Positions 7,969 to 16,630 of a stretch of DNA of 43,409 nucleotides are shown piece by piece; the first letter of the stretch is position 1, and every line of letters starts with the position of its first letter. The notes below the pieces were generated by a model. That model was given only the letters and a program-made list of their open reading frames with translations, was not told where the DNA came from and did no database searches. The DNA comes from Bacteroides sp. GTDB lineage: Bacteria; Bacteroidota; Bacteroidia; Bacteroidales; Marinifilaceae. The stretch spans positions 1-43,409 of the forward strand of contig JAETOX010000013.1 in the NCBI GenBank assembly GCA_021771575.1. The letters are read 5' to 3'. A program made the translations under genes and the position numbers.

Positions 7969-9174
7969 CTACGCCCCTGGATCGACGGCTGAAAAAATCA
8001 ATGACGAATTATTACCACCGAAACCGAAAGAATTAGACAGCACATTCCTCACTTTTACGTTCTCCAGCGTATGGGGGACAGGTGTAAAAGACAATTCCGG
8101 CATCGCTTCACCGAAACGCAAATTCGCCGGAATAAAACCGTAGCGGATAGCCAAAACAGCAATCACCGCCTCCACACTTCCCGAAGCACTCGTCGTATGT
8201 CCCGTCATGGCTTTGGTTGAACTCACCCGGGGAGTATGTTTCCCGAAAACCTGCATAATTGCCCGCCCTTCGGAGGCATCATTATTCCGGGTGCCTGTCC
8301 CGTGAGCATTGATATAGTCGATATCCGAAGGCTGCAAGCCACTTGTCTTCAATGCCTCCCGCATAGCCAATACGGCCCCGGTTCCCTCTTCGGACGAAGC
8401 AGTCTGGTGGAAAGCATCGCAGGCATTTCCATATCCTGCCAGACGGCACAAAGGCTGTATCCCCCGTTTCCGGGCCGACGATTCTTTTTCCAACACCACA
8501 TACGCCGCCCCTTCTCCCAGATTCAATCCGGCGCGGGTGGCGTCGAAAGGCCGGCAAGGAGCATCATCCAGAATCATCAGGGTATGAAAACCGTTTAAAT
8601 GAAATTTGGTGATACATTCACTTCCTCCGACAACAGCGATATCCGTCAGTCCTGCCCGAATGAGGTTTTCCCCCAATATAATCGCATTGGCAGCAGAAGA
8701 ACAAGCAGTGGAAAGCGTGGTCACATAGCTGAACCCTCCCATAAAATCGGCTATCTTTTCCGTACATGCCCCGCATTCGTGAGCAGCAATATAGGCATTC
8801 CGGCTATCGTTCTCCAGAAAATCGAGATAATATTGCTCGCTTTTTTCCATTCCCCCCACTGTGGTGCCGTTGATAAAAGCCAAACGCTTATCCGGCGTAT
8901 GCCGTAAATCCGCAGTCTGCCAAGCCTCCTGCAAAGCTACCATCCCCAACAGGGCCGTGCGGGTTACCACTTCTTCAGCCGACAGCCCTAATCGTTCCCG
9001 TAGCTCTTCATCGCTGAACGGCACTTCCGCACAAGGAATATCCCAATGCTCCGTCTGCAAATATTTTAACGGCCCGATTCCGGAGCGTTCCTCCCGCAAA
9101 GCCCGGAGCGTCTGCTCAACCCCACATCCCAAGGCCGAGATAATCCCCATTCCTGAAATCACCACATTCTCCAT
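7969..9174 (-). CDS. Beta-ketoacyl-ACP synthase, FabF-type (catalytically complete)
   Basis: The 401-residue protein has all condensing-enzyme landmarks: nucleophile C158 in STACSSA, H291 in NAHGTGT and H326 in MTGHT. RPFDATRAGLNLGEGAA is the usual second-half signature. It would elongate the acyl-ACP chain with malonyl-ACP. It lies directly downstream of an acyl carrier protein gene (29-base gap) and upstream of the inactive ketosynthase homologue, which makes that pair the probable condensing heterodimer. The start gives a standard N-terminus, MENVVISGMGIISALG. Confidence 0.93.
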   Translation of the reverse strand: MENVVISGMGIISALGCGVEQTLRALREERSGIGPLKYLQTEHWDIPCAEVPFSDEELRERLGLSAEEVVTRTALLGMVALQEAWQTADLRHTPDKRLAFINGTTVGGMEKSEQYYLDFLENDSRNAYIAAHECGACTEKIADFMGGFSYVTTLSTACSSAANAIILGENLIRAGLTDIAVVGGSECITKFHLNGFHTLMILDDAPCRPFDATRAGLNLGEGAAYVVLEKESSARKRGIQPLCRLAGYGNACDAFHQTASSEEGTGAVLAMREALKTSGLQPSDIDYINAHGTGTRNNDASEGRAIMQVFGKHTPRVSSTKAMTGHTTSASGSVEAVIAVLAIRYGFIPANLRFGEAMPELSFTPVPHTLENVKVRNVLSNSFGFGGNNSSLIFSAVDPGA

Positions 9175-9203
9175 ATCATCCCAATTTTAACAACCGTTTT
9201 TCT

Positions 9204-9461
9204 TTAGAACTTCCGGTTCTTTTCAATGTAATCGGCCATTGTTTTAACAGAACGGAAAATGGCTTTTCCTTCATTCGGATCCTTCAATTTGATTCCGTAA
9301 TTTTTTTCCATCAATACAATCAATTCCAAGGCATCGATCGAATCCAATCCCAACCCTTCACCGAACAAAGGTGCATCATCTGCAATATCTTCCGGAGCCA
9401 TGCCTTCCAGGTTCAATACATCGATAATCTCATTCTTCAGTTTTACAATCAATTCTTCCAT
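9204..9461 (-). CDS. Acyl carrier protein
   Basis: This is an 85-residue acidic helical protein. The phosphopantetheine attachment site is S41 in GLGLDSIDALEL, followed by the recognition helix ELIVLMEKNYGI. It holds the growing polyene chain. It lies between the half-size ketosynthase (5-base gap) and the FabF-type ketosynthase (29-base gap). The operon has a second ACP at 14394-14639 beside another ketosynthase, so starter and extender steps may use separate carriers. No phosphopantetheinyl transferase is visible in the window. Confidence 0.95.
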   Translation of the reverse strand: MEELIVKLKNEIIDVLNLEGMAPEDIADDAPLFGEGLGLDSIDALELIVLMEKNYGIKLKDPNEGKAIFRSVKTMADYIEKNRKF

Positions 9462-9466
9462 AATCT

Positions 9467-10063
9467 TTATCGTTTTAATCTATTTATATTTTCGTCTGTA
9501 AATTCTATTCCCTCGCCTTGTTTTTCCACCAGCAAAGCCATCACTTCACAGGTATTCCCTTCACATTCCAGCCAACCGACCAGCGCTCTTTCCAATCCGG
9601 AATCGGCAAACACCTGTTCGGTGTAGCGTCTTAATTGGGAAACCGGAAATTCAGGAGCGACGAAAAAAGTATTTTCGCCGAATATCCGGTGACGGATACA
9701 AATTTCTCCCAAAACAATATTGGGCAGGGTATAAACGAACACCGAAGGACTGGGAAAATAGGCCTCCCCGATGGTGTCCTGGTAGTGTCGGTCGGTATCC
9801 AGACACGAGCAGGCATTGGCAAAAAACAGACCTGTTTTCCGGTCGTCCACGGGTTCGGTCCCTTTCATCAACAATTCGGCAGCCAGGAAGCCGGCTTTCG
9901 CCAGGACATCCATCTTAAAAAATTTCGGATACCCGGGCTTTATTTCCCGATAAAGTTCCGCCAGAAATTCTTTCGCCTTTTCCTGTTCCGACTGGAACAA
10001 AAGCGCTCCATCCAGGAAACATTTCCCGGCATGGATACAACAATATTTTCTGATTACCGACAT
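9467..10063 (-). CDS. Half-size ketosynthase-like protein (N-terminal thiolase half only)
   Basis: The 198-residue protein resembles only the first half of a ketosynthase. It has YPKFFKMDVLAKAGFLAAELL, then FPSPSVFVYTLPNIVLGEICIRHRIFGENTFF, matching the part just before the nucleophile elbow, and ALVGWLECEG at the position of the usual VGG strand. No Cys is present where TAC is expected (the segment reads FFVAPEFPVSQ), and the whole C-terminal half is absent. It resembles the short beta-ketoacyl-synthase-N-like proteins found in aryl polyene clusters. A structural or partner role is likely. It is tightly packed (4 and 5 bases) between a ketosynthase and an ACP. Confidence 0.7.
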   Translation of the reverse strand: MSVIRKYCCIHAGKCFLDGALLFQSEQEKAKEFLAELYREIKPGYPKFFKMDVLAKAGFLAAELLMKGTEPVDDRKTGLFFANACSCLDTDRHYQDTIGEAYFPSPSVFVYTLPNIVLGEICIRHRIFGENTFFVAPEFPVSQLRRYTEQVFADSGLERALVGWLECEGNTCEVMALLVEKQGEGIEFTDENINRLKR

Positions 10064-10067
10064 AATT

Positions 10068-11216
10068 TCAAATCTTTAAGCGAACGGCAGCATTACACCC
10101 GCCGAAACCCGATACCGTCTTTATGCACTGCCTCATCCGGCATTCGGTCATTTCGGTCACCATTTGCAAAGGACGCGACACGCCACATTGCTGATACCCC
10201 CGGCTGACCGGTAAAAATCCCTCTTTCAGGGCATGCGCAGCCATGATTGTCTCCAATACGCCGGCAGCCCCCAATGTATGTCCGAAGTATCCTTTCAGGC
10301 TATAGACGGGGACCTGTTGCAAACCGGCACGCTCGAAAGCGATAGCTTCCATTTCGTCGTTATAAGGTGTAGCCGTGCCATGAGCATTCAGGAAACCGAT
10401 TTCCTCCGTTTCCGCCCCCTGCATAACCGCCGTCAGTGCCCGAAACAAGCCCTCGCCGGTCCGGGAAGGCCCGGAAATATGATTGGCATCGTTCGTAATC
10501 GCTCCCGCTTCCACCATCACCCGTCCCACCGGAGCCTCTTCCCGTTGCAGGACGAGCGTAGCCGCTCCCTCGCCGATGTTCAACCCACAGCGGGCTGCAT
10601 CAAAAGGCCGGCAGGGTTCCGGTGACAAGGCTTTGAACGACTGGAATCCGGAAATGACAAATTTCGACAACACATCGGCTCCCACAACCACAACGGTATC
10701 GTAATCTCCTATCTCTAACCAACGTTTAGCGACCACCAAAGCAGCAACTCCCGAAATACAGGCATTCGATACGACAACAGGTTCGTTGGGATTACCGAAA
10801 AAACCGGCAATCACCCGGGCTGTATGCCAGAGATACACCCGTTCGGGACCGAATCCTTTTTTTAACTTCTCATCCAGCAATTCTACATTTCCTTTGGTTG
10901 TCGATAAAACGAATAACGTCCGCCGGGACAACAAATCCACTGCCTTCCCTGCTACAGCATCGGCTACGGAAACGATACTCAACCGTTCGAAACGGGTATA
11001 TTTTTCCGACGATACGCCTAAACGTTCCGCAGCCTCATCCAACCGTTCACGACAAACTGCCGAAGCGACAAAAGGTTCGGGCACTTCCAGCCTATCGGCA
11101 TAATAACGCAAGCCGCTGTCGCCCCGACGGACAGCCGCAACATTCTCACCGGTTGTAAATCCCAGTGAAGAAACGATATTATCGCCTACTATACAAACTT
11201 TCATATTGGTCGTCAT
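10068..11216 (-). CDS. Beta-ketoacyl-ACP synthase (catalytically complete, divergent)
   Basis: From the ATG at 11216 this is 382 residues. A GTG at 11231 would overlap the upstream gene, and another ATG lies at 11204 (MKVCIVGDN). Active-site residues are present: C153 in SNACISG, H279 in NAHGTAT and H313 in GYFGHTLGAAG. RPFDAARCGLNIGEGAA marks the second half. The N-terminal half is more divergent than in the other two active ketosynthases, so its chain-length or starter preference may differ. It sits just downstream of the thioesterase (7 bases) and upstream of the half-size ketosynthase (4 bases). It could be the partner of that small protein. Confidence 0.88.
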   Translation of the reverse strand: MTTNMKVCIVGDNIVSSLGFTTGENVAAVRRGDSGLRYYADRLEVPEPFVASAVCRERLDEAAERLGVSSEKYTRFERLSIVSVADAVAGKAVDLLSRRTLFVLSTTKGNVELLDEKLKKGFGPERVYLWHTARVIAGFFGNPNEPVVVSNACISGVAALVVAKRWLEIGDYDTVVVVGADVLSKFVISGFQSFKALSPEPCRPFDAARCGLNIGEGAATLVLQREEAPVGRVMVEAGAITNDANHISGPSRTGEGLFRALTAVMQGAETEEIGFLNAHGTATPYNDEMEAIAFERAGLQQVPVYSLKGYFGHTLGAAGVLETIMAAHALKEGFLPVSRGYQQCGVSRPLQMVTEMTECRMRQCIKTVSGFGGCNAAVRLKI

Positions 11217-11223
11217 TAACCGA

Positions 11224-11664
11224 TTATTCACTCCCTACTCCCCATTCTTTCTTCCACGCTTCATAAAATTCCGGATTACTCCACACCAATTGATAATCCT
11301 TATCCAGAAAAACCTGCATACTGCTCCCGGTGGCCATAAGGCACCGCTGGTCTCCTTCTCCGGAATATACTTTATAATCGAAACAAATTTTAGCCGCCTC
11401 CGTGGGTATATATTCCACCTCCACCGTCATTTTATTCCCATATACCAACGGCTTCTTATAATTAAAGTCCAGCTTTACCAAAGGAGCATAAAATCCTTCG
11501 CCGAACATCCGTAAATACCCCAGGTTATATTTCTTCCCGAAGGCTTCGCGGGCATCTTCAAAATATTTGGCATAACTCCCATGCCATACGATCCCCATGG
11601 AATCCACTTCACTGAAACGGACCTCAATTTCCTTGCAGGCTGTTAAAACCACTTTTTTCATCAT
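11224..11664 (-). CDS. Acyl-CoA/acyl-ACP thioesterase, hotdog fold (4-hydroxybenzoyl-CoA thioesterase/YbgC-like)
   Basis: The 146-residue protein carries the thioesterase signature VRFSEVDSMGIVWHGSYAKY (about residues 15-34), with D21 in the catalytic position, followed by FEDAREAFG on the long hotdog helix. Such enzymes hydrolyse acyl thioesters. In this operon it could release the finished polyene or remove stalled chains from the ACP. It is 3 bases after the dehydratase gene and 7 bases before a ketosynthase. The C-terminus is charged, with no membrane segment. Confidence 0.88.
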   Translation of the reverse strand: MMKKVVLTACKEIEVRFSEVDSMGIVWHGSYAKYFEDAREAFGKKYNLGYLRMFGEGFYAPLVKLDFNYKKPLVYGNKMTVEVEYIPTEAAKICFDYKVYSGEGDQRCLMATGSSMQVFLDKDYQLVWSNPEFYEAWKKEWGVGSE

Positions 11665-11667
11665 TCA

Positions 11668-12099
11668 TCAGTTTTCACTAATAGCAATCTTCATTTCGCA
11701 CTCCGCCACCAGTCGCCCCCGACACTCTACTGTCGCTTTCACTAAAGTCAAAGCCATCACTTCGCTCTGCACTTCGATACGGGTTTTCAAAGTCTCATCG
11801 ACTTTCGGCAGTTCGTGAATCACCAGATTTTTCAAAGCCCCGATAAATCCGACCTTTACTTCGGCATCGTTAATTTTATTCAGATATCCCATCCGGGCCG
11901 CACAAGTCTGCGCAATATTCTCTACCACCCCCGGTTCCCGCAACACACCATCCCGACAAAACAAATTCCCCTCACGCACCAAGAGCTCCGTTTCCGTTAC
12001 CACCGAATCACATTCACACAAACGGTCGATCATAATAAAAGGCGACCGTTGGGGCAACAATTCCAATATATCAAATTCTTTTACCATTTCCGTTATCAA
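11668..12099 (-). CDS. Hotdog-fold dehydratase-like protein (ApeP/FabZ-like, divergent)
   Basis: This 143-residue hotdog domain begins ILELLPQRSPFIMIDRL (residues 11-27), the diagnostic opening of FabZ-like dehydratases (PhRyPFLlvDrv). The active-site helix reads EPGVVENIAQTCAAR, retaining a Glu (E60) but without the His of the HFPG motif found in the other dehydratase at 5507-5881. The two proteins therefore have complementary losses: this one keeps the acid, the other keeps the His. This resembles the pair of dehydratases in aryl polyene clusters. Expected job: dehydration of hydroxyacyl-ACP. Two in-frame ATGs (12099 and four codons later) are possible starts. Confidence 0.75.
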   Translation of the reverse strand: MITEMVKEFDILELLPQRSPFIMIDRLCECDSVVTETELLVREGNLFCRDGVLREPGVVENIAQTCAARMGYLNKINDAEVKVGFIGALKNLVIHELPKVDETLKTRIEVQSEVMALTLVKATVECRGRLVAECEMKIAISEN

Positions 12100-12131
12100 A
12101 TCAAAAAGTCAAAAAACCCGCTTTATCCGTT

Positions 12132-13502
12132 TCATCCCTCTCCTCCAAACCTCAGATACTCCCACAGCGGTCCCCGCCGTTTCTTCGCCCGGAAGCGGGC
12201 CATCAATTCTTCCGATCCCTCACCGGGAAATATCCAGCGGGCCCCTGTTGCCTTGGCACGGGCTTGCAATGTAGTCAGGTCCACCCCTTCGGCGACATAA
12301 TATACCGGATTCAACAACTCTTCCCGTGAAGCAATCCTTCCTTCCCGCAGGGCTATGCGGAACAACTCGGTATCCGGATAAATCCGCATCCCGATATAGG
12401 GGAAAATCACCGTATTGGTCAACTCCCGGGAATGCCGGAAAGTTTCTTCCAGCGAAACTTCCGTCTCTCCATATCCGGCCAGAATCAGAAAGTGGGCATA
12501 GAAAATACCCAAATCATCACAAAAATGTGATTTCTCTACAACGTCCGCCCAATGAAAACCTTTGCGATAATTCTCCAATTGCTGGTCTGAAAAAGACTCC
12601 GTACCGAACTCGATATGGGTCAGCCCCGCCTGTTTATACAATTGCAAATCTTCGCGGCTCAGATTACGGGGCGAAAAGTATGCCCCCCATCCGACTTTCA
12701 CACCGCTCTCGATGATCCGCCTGGCCAATTCCTCGTTATAATTCCGGTCGATGTTGAACACCGAATCCGTAAAAAATACATAATTGATATGTTTTCCGAA
12801 ATACAACTCTTTCAAGGTATCCACCACTTCGAGGGGGTCTAAACTCCTGACCTTTCGTCCCTCTATGACCGGATAGCTGCAATATATACATTTATGCGGG
12901 CATCCCCGCTTGGTCTGTACATTCAGCATGCCACTCCCGTTCCAGTAATAATCCAGCCAGTTTTCTTCAAAATGCAATGTCAACGACTCAGCATAACGTT
13001 CCCGGCTATTTACCTTTATCTCTCCATGGGTGTCGCGGAATACCAACCCTTCAATGTGTGAAGGATCTTCTCCGGCTTCGAGTGTACGTAACAATTCGGC
13101 CAAAGTACTTTCACCCTCTCCCTGGATACCGAAATCCGCCTCCAAGCATTGTAATAGGATATCCGGAAAAATAGAAAAACCGGCTCCTCCTAAAATCACA
13201 CATGCTTTTGAATGGGCCCGGATACAATCCGTCACTTCCCGATATCCCCGGATAAATGAATTTTTGGCATACAAATTGTTATCATCGATATTGCGCAAGG
13301 ATACCCCCACGTACCGGAATTCGCCGGTCCGGAGTACCTCTTCCAACGACACGATACCACCGAAATTCAGATCGTATACACTTACCTCGAATTCGGGTAG
13401 CACTTGCCGCAGATAAGTCTTCAGATAAGACACCCCTAACGGATAGACAGGGTAGGGGGAGGTGTAGGTATTTGCCGATACCAATAATATCTTCTTACTC
13501 AT
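12132..13502 (-). CDS. B12-binding domain radical SAM protein (lipid/polyene biosynthesis type)
   Basis: The 456-residue protein has an N-terminal cobalamin-binding-like Rossmann domain (about 1-160), with GVSYLKTYL, then ILGGAGFSIFP and IQGEGE. The DxHxxG motif reads DLNFGG (44-49), with Asn in place of the cobalt-ligating His. The radical SAM domain follows, with its iron-sulfur triad C201, C205 and C208 in CPHKCIYC. This class (class B radical SAM methylases and relatives) often methylates unactivated carbons, so C-methylation of the aryl head group or polyene is a possible role. That is inference. The gene overlaps the acyltransferase gene by 8 bases, which places it firmly in the pathway operon. 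Confidence 0.9.
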   Translation of the reverse strand: MSKKILLVSANTYTSPYPVYPLGVSYLKTYLRQVLPEFEVSVYDLNFGGIVSLEEVLRTGEFRYVGVSLRNIDDNNLYAKNSFIRGYREVTDCIRAHSKACVILGGAGFSIFPDILLQCLEADFGIQGEGESTLAELLRTLEAGEDPSHIEGLVFRDTHGEIKVNSRERYAESLTLHFEENWLDYYWNGSGMLNVQTKRGCPHKCIYCSYPVIEGRKVRSLDPLEVVDTLKELYFGKHINYVFFTDSVFNIDRNYNEELARRIIESGVKVGWGAYFSPRNLSREDLQLYKQAGLTHIEFGTESFSDQQLENYRKGFHWADVVEKSHFCDDLGIFYAHFLILAGYGETEVSLEETFRHSRELTNTVIFPYIGMRIYPDTELFRIALREGRIASREELLNPVYYVAEGVDLTTLQARAKATGARWIFPGEGSEELMARFRAKKRRGPLWEYLRFGGEG

Positions 13503-14394
13503 TCGTTGCCCAAAAATTATAATAATTATACCACTGTTCGGGATACATCTCCAATATATCGGTCAGTTCACGTACAAAAGCCTCTGCCAGTGCACGCACT
13601 TTTTCCTCCCGACGTGTCAGTGCCGGATCGATCTTCAACGGCCGGATATACAAATGATAGTGTAATCCCCGCTCTTTCATCACAAAGAAGGCCAGCATCC
13701 CGACCCGAAAACGTTCTGCCAGGTAATAAGCCCCTGCGGGGAAAGCAGCTTTCGTCCCCAGAAATTCGATTTCTTCGACCTTATTTCCCGTAAATACCCG
13801 GTCGCAAGGCATACTGACAATCTCTCCTTCCTGCAAAGCCGCATAAATACTGAAGATATGCGACATATCCGCCATCACCGGAATTAAACGGACCTGATTA
13901 CTCCCTAAAAGCTGTGTCCGCAAACGCTGCACGACTTCTGCTTCTCCGCCGAAAATAATGCCGTTCATGCGCTTTTTAGACTGATTCAGCAAATATCCGG
14001 CTACTTCAAAATTCCCCACATGCGAACTGGCAACCACGCATCCCTTTTCGTCTTCCAGCGCCCGTTCGAAATATTCGTTTCCCGTTATCGTCATTCGGTA
14101 ACGTTTTCCATTTCCACTGAAAATAGCAAACTTATCCAATACCGTTTGACCGAAGAGATAATGATTCCGATAGGTCTTTCTCCAGGCTTTCCAACGGGAA
14201 TAGTGTCTGCGCTGACGGAAATAACGGTAGATCGCCAAACAACGCTCCCGGGCGAAAAGCATATAAAAAATAACGACAAAACGCAAAATCAGATACCCCA
14301 CCCGGACATCTATATAACGGAAAAACCAGAACAATCCCCGCTGCCCTAAATTTCCGCCACCCGTTCGTCCCTTCCACGCCGTTTCCTGCACCAC
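13495..14394 (-). CDS. LpxL/HtrB-family lysophospholipid acyltransferase
   Basis: The protein has about 299 residues. No ATG suits the start. GTG codons at 14394 and 14391 do, and the first overlaps the ACP stop codon by one base, which supports translational coupling. A hydrophobic N-terminal segment (about 30-47) anchors it to the inner membrane. The catalytic HX4E motif is SSHVGNFEVAG (H125, E130), typical of lipid A late acyltransferases, which use acyl-ACP donors. Its position directly after an ACP suggests it transfers the finished polyene acyl chain from that ACP to a membrane lipid or glycolipid. A PlsC-type acyltransferase is also present in the exporter fusion, so two acylation steps are possible. 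Confidence 0.85.
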   Translation of the reverse strand: MVQETAWKGRTGGGNLGQRGLFWFFRYIDVRVGYLILRFVVIFYMLFARERCLAIYRYFRQRRHYSRWKAWRKTYRNHYLFGQTVLDKFAIFSGNGKRYRMTITGNEYFERALEDEKGCVVASSHVGNFEVAGYLLNQSKKRMNGIIFGGEAEVVQRLRTQLLGSNQVRLIPVMADMSHIFSIYAALQEGEIVSMPCDRVFTGNKVEEIEFLGTKAAFPAGAYYLAERFRVGMLAFFVMKERGLHYHLYIRPLKIDPALTRREEKVRALAEAFVRELTDILEMYPEQWYNYYNFWATNE

Positions 14395-14639
14395 TATGCG
14401 TTTACTTTCTTCTCAATATAGTCGTAAAAAGCCCCTAAAGTGGTTACTCCGCCCATCTCTTCAGCTTTGATCTTAAAACCGAAATTTTTCTCGACAATCA
14501 CGACAATATCCACAAAATCCAAACTATCAATCCCCAGATCGTCTTTCAACGAAGCCTCTTCTTTCAGGACTGTTTCATCGATCTCGATTTCATCCACCAA
14601 AAACTGATTGGTAATTTTTACAATTTCTTCACGCGTCAT
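14394..14639 (-). CDS. Acyl carrier protein
   Basis: This 81-residue acidic protein has S39 as the phosphopantetheine site in DLGIDSLDFVD. The sequence VDIVVIVEKNFGFKI forms the partner-recognition helix. It is clearly distinct from the other ACP in the operon (S41 in LDSIDALEL). It lies 18 bases after a FabB/F-type ketosynthase and shares one base with the acyltransferase start codon, so it may be the carrier that hands the acyl group to that acyltransferase. Confidence 0.95.
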   Translation of the reverse strand: MTREEIVKITNQFLVDEIEIDETVLKEEASLKDDLGIDSLDFVDIVVIVEKNFGFKIKAEEMGGVTTLGAFYDYIEKKVNA

Positions 14640-14657
14640 ACTGCTGTTTTTTACTTA

Positions 14658-15875
14658 TTATTTTACTTTACGCACCACCAAAGCACTGTTCGTCCCTCCG
14701 AACCCGAAAGAATTGGAAAGGTACATATCTATAGGTTGTTCTTTCGTCCGGGCTACAATATTCAATTTGGCCGAATACTCGTCCGGTTGCTCGAAATTGA
14801 TATTCGGAGCGATAAAAGCGTGTTGCATCATTAAATTGGCATATACAATCTCGCTCGCTCCGGCCATCCAGCATTCATGCCCGGTCATGGATTTGGTTGA
14901 ACTGACAGGCGTTTCGCTTCCGAAAAGCTTATGTATGGCCATCGCTTCGTACATATCACCGAGGGGTGTCGACGTGGCATGTGCATTGATGTAATCAATT
15001 TCGTCCGCTTTTACGCCGGCATCCTGCAAGGCCCTAGACATGGCGATATAAGAGCCGTCGTTATTGGGTTGTGAGATGTGTCCGCCATTCGACGAAAATC
15101 CGTATCCGACCACTTCGGCCAAAATCGGAGCCCCTCTCCGCACCGCATGTTCATATTCTTCGAGAATCAGGGTAGCCGCTCCCCCACTGGGTACCAAGCC
15201 ATCCCGATGGGCATCGAAAGGCCGGGAAGCTTTCGTCGGATCGTCTGTCCGGACAGAAAAAGCACTCAGCGCGTCGAAGCTGGCCATCGAATAAAGGTTT
15301 ACCTCCTGTGCTCCCCCACATACCACAACGTCCTGCCAACCGTTGCGGATAAACAGGAAACCGAGTCCTATCGAATGAGAACCGCTGGCACATGCGGCAC
15401 TGATGGTCATATTGACCCCCCGCAATTTAAAAATAGTCGACAAATTCATGGTTACAGTAGAATTCATCGACTGGAATATGGCAGAGGAGCCCAACAACAT
15501 GGTATCTTTTTTCTCCTCCATCGTTTTATGCGCCTCCACGACTGGTTTTGCTGAGGAATCGTTGCCATAGAATATCCCCACCTCATTGCCCTCAAGATAT
15601 TCCATATCGATAGCAGCATTCCGTAAAGCTTCTTCGGTGGCTACGTAAGCAAATTCCCCTTCTTCGGCCAATCCTGTACGCAAACGCCTGTCCAATTTTC
15701 CTTTCAATTGGGGCCGTTCGAGGATACCTGTCAAAGGAGAACGATAACCGTATTTCGTCCGCTCCGGATCGATACCGATACCGGACTTACCCGCATACAG
15801 CGATTCTTTCACCTCCTGTAGATTCTTACCCAGACAGGAATATATTCCCATTCCTGTGATCACCACTCTTCTCAT
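14658..15875 (-). CDS. Beta-ketoacyl-ACP synthase, FabB/FabF-type (catalytically complete)
   Basis: The 405-residue condensing enzyme has C162 in SAACASG, H299 in NAHATST and H333 in MTGHECWMAGA. The Ala-Thr-Ser variant of the first His motif and the GHE motif recall the FabB branch, whereas the other two active ketosynthases here have NAHGT and GHT. It is one of the first genes of the operon, between the ketoreductase (26-base gap) and an ACP (18-base gap), and is probably a main elongation enzyme. The start gives the normal N-terminus MRRVVITGMGIYSCLG. Confidence 0.93.
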   Translation of the reverse strand: MRRVVITGMGIYSCLGKNLQEVKESLYAGKSGIGIDPERTKYGYRSPLTGILERPQLKGKLDRRLRTGLAEEGEFAYVATEEALRNAAIDMEYLEGNEVGIFYGNDSSAKPVVEAHKTMEEKKDTMLLGSSAIFQSMNSTVTMNLSTIFKLRGVNMTISAACASGSHSIGLGFLFIRNGWQDVVVCGGAQEVNLYSMASFDALSAFSVRTDDPTKASRPFDAHRDGLVPSGGAATLILEEYEHAVRRGAPILAEVVGYGFSSNGGHISQPNNDGSYIAMSRALQDAGVKADEIDYINAHATSTPLGDMYEAMAIHKLFGSETPVSSTKSMTGHECWMAGASEIVYANLMMQHAFIAPNINFEQPDEYSAKLNIVARTKEQPIDMYLSNSFGFGGTNSALVVRKVK

Positions 15876-15901
15876 GTCTATAACATTTTTAATGTATTCT
15901 C

Positions 15902-16630
15902 TTAAGTATATAAACCTCCGTTGACCGATATCACCTCACCTGTGATATAAGCGGCTTTATCGGAAGCCAGGAATCCGACGAGACCGGCCACTTCTTCCGG
16001 TTTTCCGAACCGATTCAACGGGATCATTTCTTTTAATGTCTTCTCGTCCATATCACGGGTCATATCGGTGGCGATGAAACCAGGAGCCACTGCATTCACT
16101 GTTACTCCCCGTTTCCCTACTTCCTGCGCCAAAGCTTTCGTAGCTCCGATGATACCGGCTTTTGCAGCGGAATAATTCGTTTGTCCGGGCAACCCTTTGA
16201 TTCCCGACAAAGAAACGACATTTACGATCCGGCCATAACGCCGCGTCAACATATCTTTCAGCAAGCGACGGGTAACATAGAAAAAACCGTTCAGGTGAAT
16301 ATCCAATACCCGATGCCATTGTTCGTTCTGCATCCACATCATCATGGTATCGTCGCGCACACCGGCATTATTGACCAATACGGCGATATAATCGTCCGGA
16401 TGCCGGTCGCCCCAATCCATTAAAGCCGCATCCACCGCTTCTACATCCGCCACGTCGAAAGGCAATAATTCCGCACATCCTCCGGCTTCTTCCACCATTT
16501 TCCGGGTTTCTAAAGCCGCTGCTTCATTCGAAGCATAGTTTATCACAACAGGATAGCCCAATTTAGCCAGCTCTACACATACAGCACGTCCGATGCCCCG
16601 TGAGCCTCCTGTTACCAACGCATATTTCAT
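15902..16630 (-). CDS. fabG: 3-oxoacyl-ACP reductase, FabG-type short-chain dehydrogenase
   Basis: The 242-residue classical SDR has the NADP-binding motif TGGSRGIG (7-14), NNAG (87-90) and the catalytic set S140, Y153, K157 in NYSAAKAG. The C-terminal ITGEVISVNGGLYT is the FabG-type ending. It reduces beta-ketoacyl-ACP to the hydroxy form, which the hotdog proteins would then dehydrate. It is the only ketoreductase in the cluster, and no enoyl reductase is seen, so double bonds would be retained. The start overlaps the ammonia-lyase stop as ATGA (16627-16630). It is pathway-dedicated, so it need not be the housekeeping fabG. Confidence 0.93.
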   Translation of the reverse strand: MKYALVTGGSRGIGRAVCVELAKLGYPVVINYASNEAAALETRKMVEEAGGCAELLPFDVADVEAVDAALMDWGDRHPDDYIAVLVNNAGVRDDTMMMWMQNEQWHRVLDIHLNGFFYVTRRLLKDMLTRRYGRIVNVVSLSGIKGLPGQTNYSAAKAGIIGATKALAQEVGKRGVTVNAVAPGFIATDMTRDMDEKTLKEMIPLNRFGKPEEVAGLVGFLASDKAAYITGEVISVNGGLYT

